Shown: positions 51,535 through 60,642 of the stretch, piece after piece
Numbering within the stretch: the stretch's first letter is position 1
How the letters are laid out: the number at the start of each line of letters is the position of its first letter
Origin: Bradyrhizobium barranii subsp. apii
Lineage (GTDB): Bacteria; Pseudomonadota; Alphaproteobacteria; Rhizobiales; Xanthobacteraceae
Assembly: GCF_011516635.5 (NCBI RefSeq)
Contig: NZ_CP096255.1
Span: 5,082,501 to 5,146,500, forward strand
Reading direction: 5' to 3'
Length of the DNA: 64,000 nucleotides
Notes under the pieces: generated by a model
Seen by the model: only the letters and a program-made list of their open reading frames with translations
Told to the model about the DNA's origin: nothing
The model's database searches: none
Made by a program: the position numbers and the translations under genes

Positions 51535-51807
51535 TTAGTTCGCTAGTTGAGCGCGCGCCTGTTTGACATTGCGTGAGACGACACGATCGTAGGCCGATAA
51601 AGCGGCATCGGTCGCTAACTCAACCATTTCTCGATAGGCGCCGTCGTTCGTTTGAGTGAAGCTTTCGTGGATTGCTCTGGCAAGCTGTTCGTCTGAAACG
51701 GCGTCTCCCGGGGCCGCTCGTCCGGTGAGTCGGCTATACAGATTCAAGCGATACACGTCGGCGGCGATTTGCCAGGCCCAATCCTCCAGTCCCAGTTGTT
51801 GAACCAC
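51535..51807 (-). CDS. Small hypothetical protein, 90 aa
   Basis: Starts with GTG at 51807 (MVQQLGLEDWAWQIAADVYR); AAGGGG eight bases before supports it. The protein is helical (LARAIHESFTQTNDGAYREM; VELATDAALSAYDRVVSRNV). No known family. The gene sits in a low-density region and could be the surviving piece of a longer gene. Confidence 0.45.
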   Translation of the reverse strand: MVQQLGLEDWAWQIAADVYRLNLYSRLTGRAAPGDAVSDEQLARAIHESFTQTNDGAYREMVELATDAALSAYDRVVSRNVKQARAQLAN

Positions 51808-51956
51808 CCGATCGACCCCTTGCTCTACGCGCAGAAAAATTAGGGTAGTCGACGCTGGGCATAGAAAAAACTAACTCAGGTTAGAAAAAAATCTGCCCTA
51901 CAAATTCAGGTGGAAGCCGCCGCTCGAGGCGCGCGCCGGTTCAGGCGCTAACAAAT

Positions 51957-51993
51957 ACGCCGCCGGGCTCTAATACATTTTCCCGGCGGCGGT
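51957..51993. terminator. Strong GC hairpin in an otherwise empty gap
   Basis: ACGCCGCCGGG and CCCGGCGGCGG pair around CTCTAATACATTTT. It is the only feature seen in 51808-52122. No clear T-run. Confidence 0.4.
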
Positions 51994-52122
51994 GTTCATT
52001 TCCAGCCCCGAGATGGGAACTAACAAAAACCTCGGATAGAGATTTTACGTACGAAACCTGGGAAGGTTTCAGGCTGCCGGTTCACGCTGGCGGGCCTTGG
52101 CAGGCCCTGCAAACTCCTGTTG

Positions 52123-52479
52123 ATGTGGCCGAGGAAGCTGTCACATTACTTTGACAGACAGGTGCCAATTTGGAAGGCGCTGGGATTTCAGAGCCCAGAC
52201 CGGAATACGCGGCGAACGCTGCCAAGCGAATATATTCCGCTTGTGCAGCGTTCAGTATCCTCTCAATTTCGGGAGTTCGGCGTGTTTGATGCTGAAATGA
52301 CTGCGCTGCTCAGGGCGGTGCTCGATGAAGTTTGCGAAAATATTCCTGTAAGCGAGACGGGCGCCAGAGCGTACGTTGCTTCGAAGCTGCTCGATGCCGC
52401 GGCACATGAACAGTTCTCAACCGACGCGTTGAAAGCAGCGGGTCGCAAGGCCCTGAGCCCACCAACGATGTGGCGCTGA
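52123..52479 (+). CDS. Small hypothetical protein, 118 aa
   Basis: MWPRKLSHYFDRQVPIWKAL at the N-terminus; the C-terminal part (FGVFDAEMTALLRAVLDEVC; ASKLLDAAAHEQFSTDALKA) resembles a family of short Bradyrhizobium proteins with an FD..xxxx-LDEVC pattern. An internal GTG (VFDAEM) could be the older start. Function unknown. Confidence 0.5.
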   Translation: MWPRKLSHYFDRQVPIWKALGFQSPDRNTRRTLPSEYIPLVQRSVSSQFREFGVFDAEMTALLRAVLDEVCENIPVSETGARAYVASKLLDAAAHEQFSTDALKAAGRKALSPPTMWR

Positions 52480-52493
52480 TTATCCGCTCCACA

Positions 52494-52604
52494 TCACTCG
52501 ATCACATCGTATTCGAAGGCGACGCCCTCCGGGTCGTTCTCCTCAAACCATCGTTCCGCGGCGCCCACCGTCGCGAAGACCTTGATGTGATCGATGTCGT
52601 CGAC
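52494..52604 (-). pseudogene. Truncated small-protein gene
   Basis: An open stretch with no start encodes VDDIDHIKVFATVGAAERWF then EENDPEGVAFEYDVIE and a stop. The ENDPEGVAFEY ending is familiar in short Bradyrhizobium proteins. Here a TAG interrupts the frame just upstream (52605-52607), so only the C-terminal part remains. Confidence 0.5.
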
Positions 52605-52843
52605 CTACTTGGGGTGTTGCGCCGGCCCTAGTGGGGCTCTTTCGCGCGCATGGAGCGCATCTGCCCGGATCTGGCGGACGGGGAGGGCGTGCTGCCGCTT
52701 GAGCGCGCCGGCCTAGTGGCGATCGCGAGCAATTGCCGCGCTGCCTTCCTCGACGCTCAGATCGGCAATCAATTTGCCAACACAGTGCCCACACACGGCT
52801 TTTTCGGTCGGCTTGTGATTTCGCTTAAGTCATTGTTTTGGCT

Positions 52844-52919
52844 TGGTGAGCGCGCTGGGGCTCGAACCCAGGACCCCGTGATTAAAAGTCACGTGCTCTA
52901 CCGGCTGAGCTACGCGCTC
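52844..52919 (-). tRNA. tRNA-Lys (UUU)
   Basis: A 76-nt cloverleaf including CCA. The acceptor arms GAGCGCG and CGCGCTC pair fully. The D arm starts GCTCAGCCGG, the anticodon loop is CTTTTAA with anticodon UUU, and the T arm CTGGGTTCGAGCCCCAG is intact. The decayed region just downstream of the 3' end is the kind of site where elements integrate. The 327 bp after the 5' end (52920-53246) show no gene. Confidence 0.95.
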
Positions 52920-53246
52920 CCATGGCCGCTGATAGCTTTCAATATCGATCGCCATCGTCTTCGGACATTCGAGAAGCATGTCTTGCCGCTGCCTCAACTG
53001 GCGTCGCGGGGAAAAACCGGCTGTTTCCGGATCATGCTTTCGGCCCGCGCTGTGTAGGGGGACGGGGCGCTGAGGTCAATAGTGCGAGTGGCGGCCCAAA
53101 CTCTTGGCGGAGGCGGGGATTCGCTCGCGCTTTCCGCCGCTTAGACCGGAATTTTCAACCCGATTGGCGGCCCGCTATCCACGCCGAACAGCGCCGGTGG
53201 CTTGCCGGCGCGGAGGTTTCACCCGCGCCGAGAGGCCGTTCGTCCG

Positions 53247-55916
53247 TCAGTTCGCTTCCCGCCGGACTTCGCTCGGCACCGGTTGCGGCGTGCCGGCGGG
53301 GGTCGGCAGGGCCACGGGGCGCAGGCCGATCAGTTCGGCGGTGCGGATCGCGCTGTCGCGCCAGAACTGGAACGAGTTGATGCGGCTGAGCTCGAGGATC
53401 GCGATCGCGACCGCGGCCAGGAACGGCAGGCTTTGCAGCAGCAGGACGCCGGCGAAGATGTAGATCTCGGTGATCTGGCGATAGCTGTTGGAGGCGATCA
53501 GCACGCCGGCGCCGATCACCAGCAGGGTGCCGATCACGGCCTCCCAGAACGCCTGGAACTCGATCGACATCCTGGACAGGCCGCCCTTGGAGGTGCGCGC
53601 GAACGCGATGTGCTCGGTGATCAACCCCTGCGCGACCGCGCGCGACACCGTCCATTGCACGCTCATCGCGGCGATCATCGCGCCCATCATCTGGCCGGGC
53701 TTGATCGCGACGCGCGCGCGGTACATCGACAGGAAGTGCGCGAGCGAGACGATGAAGGCGCCGATGATCGGCAGCGTCAGAATCTTGTCGGGGATGGCGA
53801 TGTCGGCGAAGGCGACGATCGGCACCCAGATGAGATTGAGCAGCGCCACCACCACGCCGAGGCTCTCGGCGCCGAGCCAGTTCAGCCAGCCCAAGCCATA
53901 TTCGCGCTTCTGATCGGGCGTCAGCCGACTGCGGCCGGGCAGGAAGTTCCGCCAGTGCTTCTTCACGATCTGGAGGCCGCCATAGGCCCAGCGGTGACGC
54001 TGCTTCTTGAAGGCCTCGTAGGTGTCGGGCAGCAAGCCCTGGCCGTAGCGATGATTGGTGTAGTGGGTGGTCCAGCCGAGTTGCTGGATCGCGAGGCCGA
54101 GATCGCTGTCCTCGCAGATCGTGTCGGACGACCAGCCGCCGGCCATGTCCATCGCGGCGCGGCGGATCAGGCACATCGTGCCGTGCACGATGATGGCGTT
54201 GGCCTCGTTGCGCTGGACCATGCCGATGTCGAAGAAGCCGGCATATTCGCCGTTCATGATGTAGTGCATGATCGACAGGTCGCCGTCGCGATGCTCCTGC
54301 GGCGCCTGCACGAGGCCAACGCGCGGGTCGGCGAAAGCAGGCACGAGGTCCTTCAGCCAGTCGGGATCGACGACATAGTCGGCATCGAGGATGCCGATGA
54401 TCTCGGCATCGACGGCGGTGCGATCCATCGCGATCCGCAGCGCACCGGCCTTGAAGCCCTGCACCTTCTCGGCGTTGATGAACTTGAAGCGTTCACCGAG
54501 CGCGCGGCAATGGTCCTGGATCGGCTGCCAGAACGCGGGATCGGGCGTGTTGTTGATGATGACGACGCATTCGTAGTTCGGATAGTTCAGCCGCGACAGC
54601 GCATCGAGCGTCTGCTTCAGCATCTCGACCGGCTCGAAATAGGCGGGGATGTGGATCGAGACCTTCGGGTAGTAATTCTCGGGAACGTTCTCGACCGGCT
54701 TGCTCTTGGAGAGCAGCCGCTGCGGCGGCCGGCCCAAGGCCACTGCCGCGATCTCGTCGACGCGCGCCATCGCGATGAGGACAAGGGGAACAAGCAGGAT
54801 CATGCCGAGCGTGAGCGCGAAGGCCGAGCCGAAGATGAAATAGTGGTCATTCCAGAACGCGAACACGGTCGCGGCCCAGGCGCCGACGCCGTTGGCGGTC
54901 GCCGATAGCAGGAACGCCTGCCTGGCGGTCGGCCGTTCCAGCCGCAGGATCGGCAGCGACAGGAGGATGCCGACCAGCAGCGCAATTCCCATCAGCTTCC
55001 AGTAGTCGGGATTCTCGACCGGGCCGGTCCAGGCGAATTTCGGCTCGCGGCTGGCGTTGAGGATGCCCCAGTACGGGCCGACGCCGCCCTCGAAATATTT
55101 CCAGGGCTGATCGATGGCTTCGACGATGTTGTATTCCATGCCGATGGCTTCGGCGCGGCTAACGAAGTTGCGCAGGGTCAGCGCCTGCTGGAACGGACCG
55201 GGGTCGGCGTTGCGAAGGTTGTAGCCCTGGCTCGGCCAGCCGAATTCGGCGATCACGATGCGCTTGCCCGGGAACAGGTTGCGCAACAGGTTGTAGCGAT
55301 CGACGGCCTGGTCGACGGCCTGGTCCGAGCGGAAGTTTTCCCAATAGGGCAGCACGTGGGCGGCGATGAAGTCGACGTTGGAGGCAAGGTCGGGATTGTC
55401 GCGCCAGATGTTCCAGATCTCGCCGGTCGTGACGGGCACGCGGACCGAGCCCTTCACCTTCTTGATCATGTCGATGAGGTCTTCGACCTTCTGCTCGCCG
55501 CGGTAGATCACCTCGTTGCCGACCACGACGCCGACGACGTTGCTGTTCTTGCGGGCGAGTTCGATGGCGGCCTTGATCTCGCGCTCGTTGCGATCCTTGT
55601 CCTTGTCGATCCAGGCGCCGACGGTGACCTTGAGGCCGAACTCGGCCGCGATCGGCGGCACCAGCTCCACGCCGCCGGTGGACGAATAGAGACGGATCGC
55701 GCGCGTCATCGTCGACAGCGTCTTCAGGTCGGCGCGGATTTTCTCGACGGTGGGGATGTTGTCGATGTCGGGGTGCGCCGCGCCTTCGAACGGGGCGTAG
55801 GAGACGCTGGGCAGCAGGCCCTTGAAGTCGGGCGCGGGTTCCTTGTCGCGCAGGACTCCCCAGATGCCGGCGTGAAGCACGGACACAAGCAACAGAACGG
55901 CGGCGACAACGCGCAT
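53247..55916 (-). CDS. ndvB: Cyclic beta-glucan synthase: GH17-like domain fused to a GT2 glycosyltransferase (NdvB type)
   Basis: An 889-residue membrane protein. The N-terminal part (about 30-310) is a GH17-like beta-1,3-glucanase fold with E135 in GNEVIYRGE and E224 in IAEFGWPSQG as the acid/base and nucleophile glutamates. A GT2 domain follows after membrane helices: the DxD motif is ILDADYVVDPDW and the QxxRW motif is KKQRHRWAYGG. The C-terminal third has several membrane helices. This architecture is that of Bradyrhizobium NdvB, which makes cyclic beta-(1,3),(1,6)-glucans for osmoadaptation and nodulation. ndvC lies upstream, divergent. Confidence 0.88.
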   Translation of the reverse strand: MRVVAAVLLLVSVLHAGIWGVLRDKEPAPDFKGLLPSVSYAPFEGAAHPDIDNIPTVEKIRADLKTLSTMTRAIRLYSSTGGVELVPPIAAEFGLKVTVGAWIDKDKDRNEREIKAAIELARKNSNVVGVVVGNEVIYRGEQKVEDLIDMIKKVKGSVRVPVTTGEIWNIWRDNPDLASNVDFIAAHVLPYWENFRSDQAVDQAVDRYNLLRNLFPGKRIVIAEFGWPSQGYNLRNADPGPFQQALTLRNFVSRAEAIGMEYNIVEAIDQPWKYFEGGVGPYWGILNASREPKFAWTGPVENPDYWKLMGIALLVGILLSLPILRLERPTARQAFLLSATANGVGAWAATVFAFWNDHYFIFGSAFALTLGMILLVPLVLIAMARVDEIAAVALGRPPQRLLSKSKPVENVPENYYPKVSIHIPAYFEPVEMLKQTLDALSRLNYPNYECVVIINNTPDPAFWQPIQDHCRALGERFKFINAEKVQGFKAGALRIAMDRTAVDAEIIGILDADYVVDPDWLKDLVPAFADPRVGLVQAPQEHRDGDLSIMHYIMNGEYAGFFDIGMVQRNEANAIIVHGTMCLIRRAAMDMAGGWSSDTICEDSDLGLAIQQLGWTTHYTNHRYGQGLLPDTYEAFKKQRHRWAYGGLQIVKKHWRNFLPGRSRLTPDQKREYGLGWLNWLGAESLGVVVALLNLIWVPIVAFADIAIPDKILTLPIIGAFIVSLAHFLSMYRARVAIKPGQMMGAMIAAMSVQWTVSRAVAQGLITEHIAFARTSKGGLSRMSIEFQAFWEAVIGTLLVIGAGVLIASNSYRQITEIYIFAGVLLLQSLPFLAAVAIAILELSRINSFQFWRDSAIRTAELIGLRPVALPTPAGTPQPVPSEVRREAN

Positions 55917-56130
55917 CGCGGCTAAACCAAAAGGGGCTGAGGTGGCAGGGAAGCGGATCCGACCCCGAGATCCGACCGAGTCCGCGGCAAATGGAGCATA
56001 CCTCTGCCGCGCGGTTTCACAACTGTCATGGCCTCATGACCGTATGAGGGCATGACAGTTTCGGAATGTGCGGCAGTGCCAACCGCTTCTATCGCCGATC
56101 GTTCCTGAACGGCGGCTGAAACGATCGCGG

Positions 56131-56727
56131 CTATTTCGAGGGCGCCGGTGTCGGGCTTGCCGCAGGCGCGGGGCTCGCGGCCGGCTGCGGGGCCTGCGAA
56201 TTGCCCGTGGTTGGCGCCGCCGGCTGGGAGGCGCTGGCTGACGCCTGCTGCGGCTGGGATGCCGGGTTGATCCAGCAGGCGTGCACGCGGCTGTCCAGGG
56301 TCTCGGCGACCTTGGGATCGATCTGGCCGCCAAAGCGGGTCAGGCAGCGGAAGGCGGCCTGGATGTGGCCGCCGGGGCAGCCGAAGCGGTCGTAGAGGTC
56401 GAGATGGCGGAACGCGGTATCGAGGTCGTCGCGCCACATCAGCCGCACCACGCGCCGGCCGAGCCAGACGCATTCGGGGTTGCCGGCCGGGCCGTTGATG
56501 ACCTGGGCTGCTTCGGCGAACTCGTCGGTGCGGCGCTGGTTCTGGGCGGCGTCCTTGGCGGCGGCATCGGCGGGCTGGGTGGCTGCCTTGCCCTGGTCCG
56601 GGGCGGGCGTGCCGCTCTGGGCGGAGGCGCCACCGAGACCGACCATCACGACCAGGGAGGAGACGGCCAAGGTGGCGGCGAACTGCCGCAGGACCGCATT
56701 TCGTAACTCGAACACCCGTTGCCGCAT
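56131..56727 (-). CDS. Secreted protein of the cyclic-glucan locus (position of ndvD)
   Basis: A 198-residue protein between ndvB and ndvC. A signal peptide covers about residues 1-36 (ending GGASAQ), followed by a Pro/Ala-rich linker, a conserved domain with PECVWLGRRVVRLMWRDDLD, FGCPGGHIQAAFRCLTRFGG and VHACWINPAS (four cysteines in all), and a Pro/Ala-rich tail. A third gene, ndvD, has been described between ndvB and ndvC in Bradyrhizobium japonicum; this may be it, but I cannot confirm it by sequence. Confidence 0.65.
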   Translation of the reverse strand: MRQRVFELRNAVLRQFAATLAVSSLVVMVGLGGASAQSGTPAPDQGKAATQPADAAAKDAAQNQRRTDEFAEAAQVINGPAGNPECVWLGRRVVRLMWRDDLDTAFRHLDLYDRFGCPGGHIQAAFRCLTRFGGQIDPKVAETLDSRVHACWINPASQPQQASASASQPAAPTTGNSQAPQPAASPAPAASPTPAPSK

Positions 56728-56949
56728 GAATTCCCCAATATATCAGCTGACCGCCCGCGCCAGGACCTCGCGGACTCGCCGGTGATGGCGTCCAAATGGG
56801 TCCCCAATGCGGCGGCAAAGTCCTGCCGAGTCCATGACCTGAATTTGAAATTTTGTCCAGCAAAGTCACGATCCTAGGCCTCTGTCGAACGGCCGCAGGT
56901 AAATTCCTCGGGGGAGGGAAGGATCCATCCCGGACACACCCCTTGGCAG

Positions 56950-58614
56950 ATGGCGCGTGAGCAGGTAATCGACGGCACCTCGCGGAGGACGGAACCGATT
57001 TCTCTTCGTACGCCACTGGCGCTTCTGCTCGTTTCACTGGGTGCGATTGCTGCCGTGTGGTGGTGGCTGGCCACGCCAATCACGCTCGCGCGCGCCCCGA
57101 TCGACCCGGCCGACAAGGTCCAATGCGTCTCCTATGCGCCGTTCCGCGGGGAACAGTCGCCGCTGAACGCGTGGACCCATATCGAGGCCGACCAAATCGA
57201 GCAGGATTTGCGCCAGCTCAAGGAGATCACCGACTGCGTCCGCACCTATTCGATGGAGAACGGGCTCGACCAGGTGCCGGCGATCGCCGCCAAGGTCGGC
57301 GGGCTGAAGGTGCTCCAGGGCATCTGGCTCTCCAGCAACCGCGCCAAGAATTTTGAGCAGGCCGCGCTCGCCGTCCGCCTCTCCAAGGAATTTCCCGGCA
57401 TCATCACCAGCGTCATCGTCGGCAACGAGGTGCTGTTGCGCGGCGAGATGACGACCGCGGACCTCGTCTCCATCATCCGCTCGGTGAAGGCGCAGGTCAG
57501 CGTGCCCGTCACCTATGCCGACGTCTGGGAGTTCTGGCTCAGGAATCGCGAGGTCTATGACGCCGTCGACTTCGTCACGATCCACATCCTGCCTTATTGG
57601 GAGGATGTTCCGGTGAAGGCGAAGTTCGCAGCGAGCCATGTCGAGGCGATCCGCGAGCGCATGGCGGTCGCGTTCCCCGGCAAGGAGATCCTGATCGGCG
57701 AAACCGGCTGGCCCAGCGAAGGGCGCATGCGCGAGGGCGCGCTGCCGTCGCGCACCAACCAGGCGCGCGTCGTCTCGGAAATCCTGGGCCTGGCGAAAGC
57801 AAACAAGTTTCGCGTCAATCTGATCGAGTCCTATGACCAGCCCTGGAAGCGCAAGCTGGAAGGCACCGTCGGCGGCTATTGGGGCCTGTACGACTCGGTG
57901 CGCCGGAACCTGAAATATCCGCCGGGCCAGCCGATCAGCAATTTCCCGTACTGGAAATGGTACATGGGCGCCGGCATGGGCCTCTGCGTGCTGGTGTTCG
58001 CGGTCGCCGGCCTCACGCTGCGCAGGCGGCCGTGGACGCCGCGCTTCTCGGCCTGGCTCGGCGTCGCGATCTCGGCGACGTCAGCGGGCACCCTGCTCGG
58101 GATCGGCGCCGACAAGATGTACTATGAGAGTTACGGCATCGGCGGCTGGCTGCACTGGGGCGCGCTGCTTCTGGCCGGCATCCTGTCGCCGATCTTCTGC
58201 TCGCAGGCGATGGTGATCGGCCGCAGCCTTCCGACCTTCCTCGATCTGCTCGGCCCGCGCGAGGGCCGCAAATGGTCGAAGCTCACCGCCGTGCTCGGCC
58301 TGACGCTGGCGGTGACCGCGGTGATCGCGGCGCAGACCGCGCTCGCCTTCGTGTTCGACTCGCGCTACCACGACTTCCCCTACGCCTCGCTGACGATGGC
58401 GGTGGTGCCGTTCGCGGTGCTGATGCTGAACCGGCCGCAGATCGGCCAGCGTCCGATCGCGGAATCGGTATTCGCGGGCCTGCTCACGCTGGCGGCCGCC
58501 TATGTGCTGTTCAACGAGGGCCGCGAGAACTGGCAGTCGCTGTGGACCTGCGCGATCTACTTGCTGTTCGCGTTCACGCTGTGGCGGGCGCGGGCCGAGC
58601 AAATCCAAGAATGA
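56950..58614 (+). CDS. ndvC: Beta-glucan glucosyltransferase with GH17-like domain (NdvC type)
   Basis: A 554-residue protein. After an N-terminal membrane helix (residues 20-41) comes a GH17-like domain with E160 in IVGNEVLLRGE and E251 in IGETGWPSEG; about eight membrane helices follow. It lacks a GT2 domain. The layout matches Bradyrhizobium NdvC, which adds the beta-1,6 linkages to the cyclic glucan. Starts at ATG 56950. Its end overlaps the convergent gene by 41 bp. Confidence 0.87.
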   Translation: MAREQVIDGTSRRTEPISLRTPLALLLVSLGAIAAVWWWLATPITLARAPIDPADKVQCVSYAPFRGEQSPLNAWTHIEADQIEQDLRQLKEITDCVRTYSMENGLDQVPAIAAKVGGLKVLQGIWLSSNRAKNFEQAALAVRLSKEFPGIITSVIVGNEVLLRGEMTTADLVSIIRSVKAQVSVPVTYADVWEFWLRNREVYDAVDFVTIHILPYWEDVPVKAKFAASHVEAIRERMAVAFPGKEILIGETGWPSEGRMREGALPSRTNQARVVSEILGLAKANKFRVNLIESYDQPWKRKLEGTVGGYWGLYDSVRRNLKYPPGQPISNFPYWKWYMGAGMGLCVLVFAVAGLTLRRRPWTPRFSAWLGVAISATSAGTLLGIGADKMYYESYGIGGWLHWGALLLAGILSPIFCSQAMVIGRSLPTFLDLLGPREGRKWSKLTAVLGLTLAVTAVIAAQTALAFVFDSRYHDFPYASLTMAVVPFAVLMLNRPQIGQRPIAESVFAGLLTLAAAYVLFNEGRENWQSLWTCAIYLLFAFTLWRARAEQIQE

Positions 58615-58954
58615 ACAGGCCGATCGCAAGGCCCGACAGCACGACATTGTAGAGCACGATGCCGAGGCCGGCGGCGACGATGCCGACGGTCAGCAGCACG
58701 ATCGACGGCCGCATCAGGTTCAGCGTCGCAACCACCAGCGCGACGATGCCGAACACCGAATTCTTGAACAGCACCGTCGAGACTGTGCGCGCCTTGCAGA
58801 TCAGCGTCTGCAGGCCAGCGTCACAGGCGAGGCCGACGGTCGAGTTCTCGATGCCGAGATAGCGCAGATAGATCGCATAGCCGACGGACACGAAACCGAC
58901 GACGATCAGGAACTGCACCTGGTAGGGCGTGAGGCGGAAGGGCTTTTTTGTCAT
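58574..58954 (-). CDS. Integral membrane protein, 126 aa
   Basis: Four membrane helices (about 12-31, 63-81, 84-103, 104-120) in MTKKPFRLTPYQVQFLIVVG... and a loop with two cysteines (GLACDAGLQTLICKARTVST), an arrangement recalling small redox membrane proteins of the VKOR type but lacking their CxxC. Conserved in the genus, function unknown. Overlaps the end of ndvC by 41 bp in the opposite direction. Confidence 0.7.
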   Translation of the reverse strand: MTKKPFRLTPYQVQFLIVVGFVSVGYAIYLRYLGIENSTVGLACDAGLQTLICKARTVSTVLFKNSVFGIVALVVATLNLMRPSIVLLTVGIVAAGLGIVLYNVVLSGLAIGLFILGFARPAPATA

Positions 58955-59100
58955 GGGCGCAATATGGTCGGGATGACGGGAGGGGGCAACAGGCGAGGTG
59001 GATATTTCTGATCGCTTGCGCTGTTCGACGAGTCATTGGTCGACGGCCATTGACGCCCCAATTTGATGAGAGGCCGCAGTGATCTAACTCGTCCGCGTTC

Positions 59101-60471
59101 CTACCGCCTGAAGAACGACGACAGCGTCGATCCCGCCGAGGCCGTCTCCGGCTTCGCCGGTGCGGCCGGCGGCTGAGGCGCGGGTGCAGGCGCGGGCTCC
59201 TCGCGCTTCGACGAGCGTTTTGAGGAGTAGCTGCGGCGGCGCTTCTCCGGTTTGGCGCCAGGAGCGGGCGCTGGCGCAGTCTCGGCTTGCGGGACGGCGT
59301 CCTGGTTCTTGTCCGCGTTCTTCTCCTGAACCCGGTCCTGAGTCTTCTCTTGTCCCTTCTCCGATCCGCCGCGCATCGACAGCCGCTGGCCGTCGAACAC
59401 GGTGGTCTCGCAATGGCGGTCGCTTTCGGCAAGGCCCGCGCAGAGCTTTGCGGCGGCGGCGGCATTGATCAGCGGGCCGGCGCCCAAGCGGAGCTGCATG
59501 CCGAGGCCGGTGTTGCCTTCCTTGATCATGATGATCGGCCGCAGCGCCGCGACCTCCGGATTGGACTTGATCAGGCCGCGCCAGAGCGCGCGCAGGCCGT
59601 CGAGCGAGTTGGCGCCACCGAGGTCGATGGCGAAGCGCGTCTGCTGGACAGCGATCGCGGGGGCCTCGCTCTCGGCCGTCTCCGGCGGCTTGGCTGGCGC
59701 CGCGGCGACCTCGGTCGGGGTGGGCGCCTGTTCGGGCTTCTTCTCGGCGGCCTTCTCCGTCGTCTCGGGCTGCGTCAGCTTCGATGCGGCGGGATCGGGT
59801 GGCGCCATGATCGACTTGGATGGCACCAGCGGAAGCATGGGCAGTGCCGACGTTGTCAGCGGCGACTGCGATACCAGCGAGGCCATGGCGGCGTTCTGCG
59901 GCGGCGGGATCAACTGATCCTTTGCGGCCTCCTTCACAGCGTCTTTTGTCGGCTCCTTCGCCTGGTCCTTCGCGGCTCCCGCGCGCGGCTTGTCACTCGA
60001 GGGAGCCGGCGTGGAGGCGACCGGCGCGACGCTAGGCGCCGCGGGCTGCGCGTCAGGCGCCGGCGCGTCCTGCGGTTTCGCGCTCTGCTTGGCGATGGCG
60101 CCGGTGACGGAATCCATCCCTTGCTCGAGCACGGTGACGCGCGAATAGAGCCGGTCCCGATCGGTGTTCAGCGTCTCGATGGCGGAGGCGAGGCGGCGGG
60201 CCTCGTTCTGGCTCTCCTTGGTCAGCATCTGGAGCCGGTCGGCCTGGCGCGACAGATCGGCGGACGCAACCTGGTCACGGCGCCAGCCGAGCTGGGCCTG
60301 ATTGGCCATCACGGCCATCACGACAGCGCCGACGGCAACCACGCCCCACGCGCCCAGCCGCCACATCATGCTGCGGTCGACCGCGCTTTCCTCGGCCAGA
60401 ATCCCGGAGAACAGCCCGCCGGTCTCCTTGGTCCCGAAGGCGTCCGCCAGTGGGTCGGAATCCTTTGCCAT
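59101..60471 (-). CDS. Single-pass membrane protein with coiled coil and Ala/Pro-rich linkers, 456 aa
   Basis: The N-terminus (MAKDSDPLADAFGTKETGGL) is cytosolic, one membrane helix lies at 38-59 (WRLGAWGVVAVGAVVMAVMA), then a coiled coil to about 115 (TKESQNEARRLASAIETLNT). Low-complexity Pro/Ala/Lys sequence surrounds a folded domain at about 275-365 (RFAIDLGGANSLDGLRALWR; LGMQLRLGAGPLINAAAAAK with CAGLAES and HCETT). That domain looks like a SPOR-type fold, which binds septal peptidoglycan. The C-terminus is Lys/Pro-rich. Possible cell-envelope role. Divergent from glmU. Confidence 0.7.
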   Translation of the reverse strand: MAKDSDPLADAFGTKETGGLFSGILAEESAVDRSMMWRLGAWGVVAVGAVVMAVMANQAQLGWRRDQVASADLSRQADRLQMLTKESQNEARRLASAIETLNTDRDRLYSRVTVLEQGMDSVTGAIAKQSAKPQDAPAPDAQPAAPSVAPVASTPAPSSDKPRAGAAKDQAKEPTKDAVKEAAKDQLIPPPQNAAMASLVSQSPLTTSALPMLPLVPSKSIMAPPDPAASKLTQPETTEKAAEKKPEQAPTPTEVAAAPAKPPETAESEAPAIAVQQTRFAIDLGGANSLDGLRALWRGLIKSNPEVAALRPIIMIKEGNTGLGMQLRLGAGPLINAAAAAKLCAGLAESDRHCETTVFDGQRLSMRGGSEKGQEKTQDRVQEKNADKNQDAVPQAETAPAPAPGAKPEKRRRSYSSKRSSKREEPAPAPAPQPPAAPAKPETASAGSTLSSFFRR

Positions 60472-60642
60472 GAACGTTAAGTGCCCAGCCCCGAGCTGCT
60501 TCCCCGAATCAATCAGGGAACATTAACAGGAAAACCCCGTCGCACTTGAATTCCGGGCGTTTGCGGGGGTAGCAAGGCGACAGCTCATGACGGCATCGGC
60601 CTGGCGCCGCCCGTTGATTCGGCCATGTTTGACAGGATTTCG

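Noticed and set aside
52650..53057. 135-codon plus-strand frame running across the tRNA
   Set aside because: It spans the tRNA-Lys gene, which is certain, and has no motif.
53202..54908. 568-codon open frame antisense to ndvB
   Set aside because: Shadow frame rich in Arg, Asp and His; ndvB has GT2 and GH17 motifs.
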